From: Paraburkholderia hospita
GTDB taxonomy: Bacteria; Pseudomonadota; Gammaproteobacteria; Burkholderiales; Burkholderiaceae
Assembly (NCBI RefSeq): GCF_002902965.1
Contig: NZ_CP026106.1
Coordinates: forward strand, 806,001-870,000
Direction of reading: 5' to 3'
DNA length: 64,000 nucleotides
Below, piece by piece: positions 63,185-64,000 of this stretch (position 1 is the first letter of the stretch; each line of letters starts with the position of its first letter). A program made the position numbers and the translations under genes. Under the pieces are notes generated by a model. That model was not told the DNA's origin. It saw only the letters and a program-made list of their open reading frames with translations, and did no database searches.

Positions 63185-63329
63185 CGGTGGTCTTCCGTTT
63201 GACGTTGCGACATCGCGTGGAGGCGCGCGTCGATCCTCATTGGCGCGGCCACGCCGCTAACATACAGTACCAGTAAGAAGGAAAAGAACCCTCATCATTC
63301 GGAAGCGTGCCGACACGGCACGAACAGCG

Positions 63330-63875
63330 ATGAAAGCGCTACTGCGAGCAATCGTCATGGTGGCCTGCGTGGCGGCCGCGATCGGCGTGCTGTTCATTCC
63401 GCTGCCGCGCGCACTCGATCTGTCGACGCGCATCGTCACCGTCATGCCGATCGCGCGGGAAAGCACTACTGTTTTCGACTACGTGACGACGCCCGCGCAT
63501 TGGCCCGCGTGGCATCCGTCGTCGCTGTCCGTGACGGGTGCGACCGATCATTCGCTGGGTATGGGCGAGCAGACCACAGAAGAATTTCGCGTCGCCGGGC
63601 GGCGCGGCGAGGTCGTGTGGACGGTTGTCGAACGCAAACGCCCCGAGAAATGGACGATCGACGGCACGATAGAAGGGCGCCCAGCCGGCACAGTCAGCTA
63701 CGCGCTGACGCCCGACACGCACAGCGAGGACGGCACGGAGTTCGAGCGCACCTTCACGTACCGTTCGCCGACGCTCTGGTTCGCGTTGCTGAACGCAGTG
63801 CTGCTGCGCGCGAAGATCCAGGCCGAGTCCGACGAAGCCGTCGATCGGCTCAAGGACATCCTCGAAAAGCCATAG
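63330..63875 (+). CDS. SRPBCC/START-like domain protein
   Basis: The 181-residue protein has an N-terminal membrane anchor or signal (LLRAIVMVACVAAAIGVLFI) followed by an SRPBCC (polyketide-cyclase/START-like) domain: FDYVTTPAHWPAWHPSSLSV at the N-terminus and RSPTLWFALLNAVLLRAKIQ at the C-terminal helix. Such domains bind hydrophobic ligands. Its role is unknown. The ATG at 63330 is chosen. Confidence 0.82.
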   Translation: MKALLRAIVMVACVAAAIGVLFIPLPRALDLSTRIVTVMPIARESTTVFDYVTTPAHWPAWHPSSLSVTGATDHSLGMGEQTTEEFRVAGRRGEVVWTVVERKRPEKWTIDGTIEGRPAGTVSYALTPDTHSEDGTEFERTFTYRSPTLWFALLNAVLLRAKIQAESDEAVDRLKDILEKP

Positions 63876-63884
63876 TGTCAGTCA

Positions 63885-64000
63885 TCACTCGGGCTCTGTC
63901 TGCGGCGCTTTGCGCCGCAGCGCCAGCGCGACGCCGCTCAACGTGAGCGCCATCGCCGCGGCTTCTTTCCAGCCAAGCGGCTCGCCGAGCACGAGCGCTG
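63885..64000 (-). CDS. EamA/DMT-type transporter, C-terminal end only
   Basis: The minus strand reads ALVLGEPLGWKEAAAMALTL, then SGVALALRR and a stop at 63885-63887. E-x-LGW-x-E followed by a last membrane helix is the C-terminus typical of EamA family permeases (usually near 300 residues). The rest lies beyond the window. The gene is convergent with the SRPBCC gene, with only 9 bases between stops. Confidence 0.75.
   Translation of the reverse strand, partial: ALVLGEPLGWKEAAAMALTLSGVALALRRKAPQTEPE

Overview
The window is high-GC, tightly packed bacterial DNA that reads as a Burkholderiaceae chromosome or large replicon, most likely Paraburkholderia or Caballeronia. The evidence is the family mix (DUF4148, DUF2970, DUF1488, H-NS of the GRG-x-x-P-x-W type, IclR/LacI/ROK-controlled sugar ABC operons) and the gene style (GTG/TTG starts, ATGA overlaps). 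I see no rRNA, tRNA, CRISPR array, transposase or phage gene. The species call is inference; no database search was run.

Region by region. (1) 1-9763: an uncharacterised catabolic locus. It has a hydantoinase/oxoprolinase pair (hyuA cut by the window edge, hyuB), two closely related CaiB/BaiF CoA-transferases in opposite orientation, a D-2-hydroxyacid dehydrogenase, an MFS anion symporter and a LacI-type regulator with three GAAACGTTTC-like operators. (2) 9906-13033: an IclR regulator divergent from a fumarylacetoacetase-family enzyme, followed by a DapB-type reductase. (3) 13348-24875: a deoxyribose-type operon: deoC, an ALDH16-like double aldehyde dehydrogenase, an RbsD/FucU mutarotase, a PfkB kinase, a sugar ABC transporter with two permeases, and a DeoR repressor. 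A 21-bp motif occurs upstream of both deoC and the repressor gene. (4) 25105-29932: DoxX protein, small orphan, two MFS exporters/symporters, an atypical orphan response regulator. (5) 30009-35838: trans-4-hydroxyproline catabolism: deaminase, epimerase, three-subunit D-hydroxyproline dehydrogenase and a PAS-AraC regulator. (6) 35944-41299: small genes, aroQ, a TetR regulator and an amine-oxidase-like flavoprotein. (7) 41299-48744: a large atypical penicillin-binding protein, then a ROK-repressed fructose-type ABC transporter with a near-perfect palindromic operator. (8) 49040-54816: YihY protein and a compact chemosensory-like operon (MCP/CheA hybrid kinase, short MCP-tip protein, CheX-like protein, CheY-like receiver). 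(9) 55352-64000: an H-NS-family protein with a duplicated DNA-binding domain, then housekeeping and regulatory genes, ending in the last codons of an EamA-type transporter.

The strongest unexplained structures are two copies (about 23241-23911 and 38032-38810) of a 0.65-0.78-kb dispersed palindromic element. Its arms are perfect 69- and 75-bp inverted repeats, its inner arms are a 22-bp perfect repeat around an 83-bp loop of equal length in both copies, and it carries a minus-strand reading frame whose differences between copies are rich in silent changes. Both copies lie between convergent genes. Together with the mini-chemosensory operon and the tandem-domain H-NS protein, these are the best candidates for undescribed biology here.
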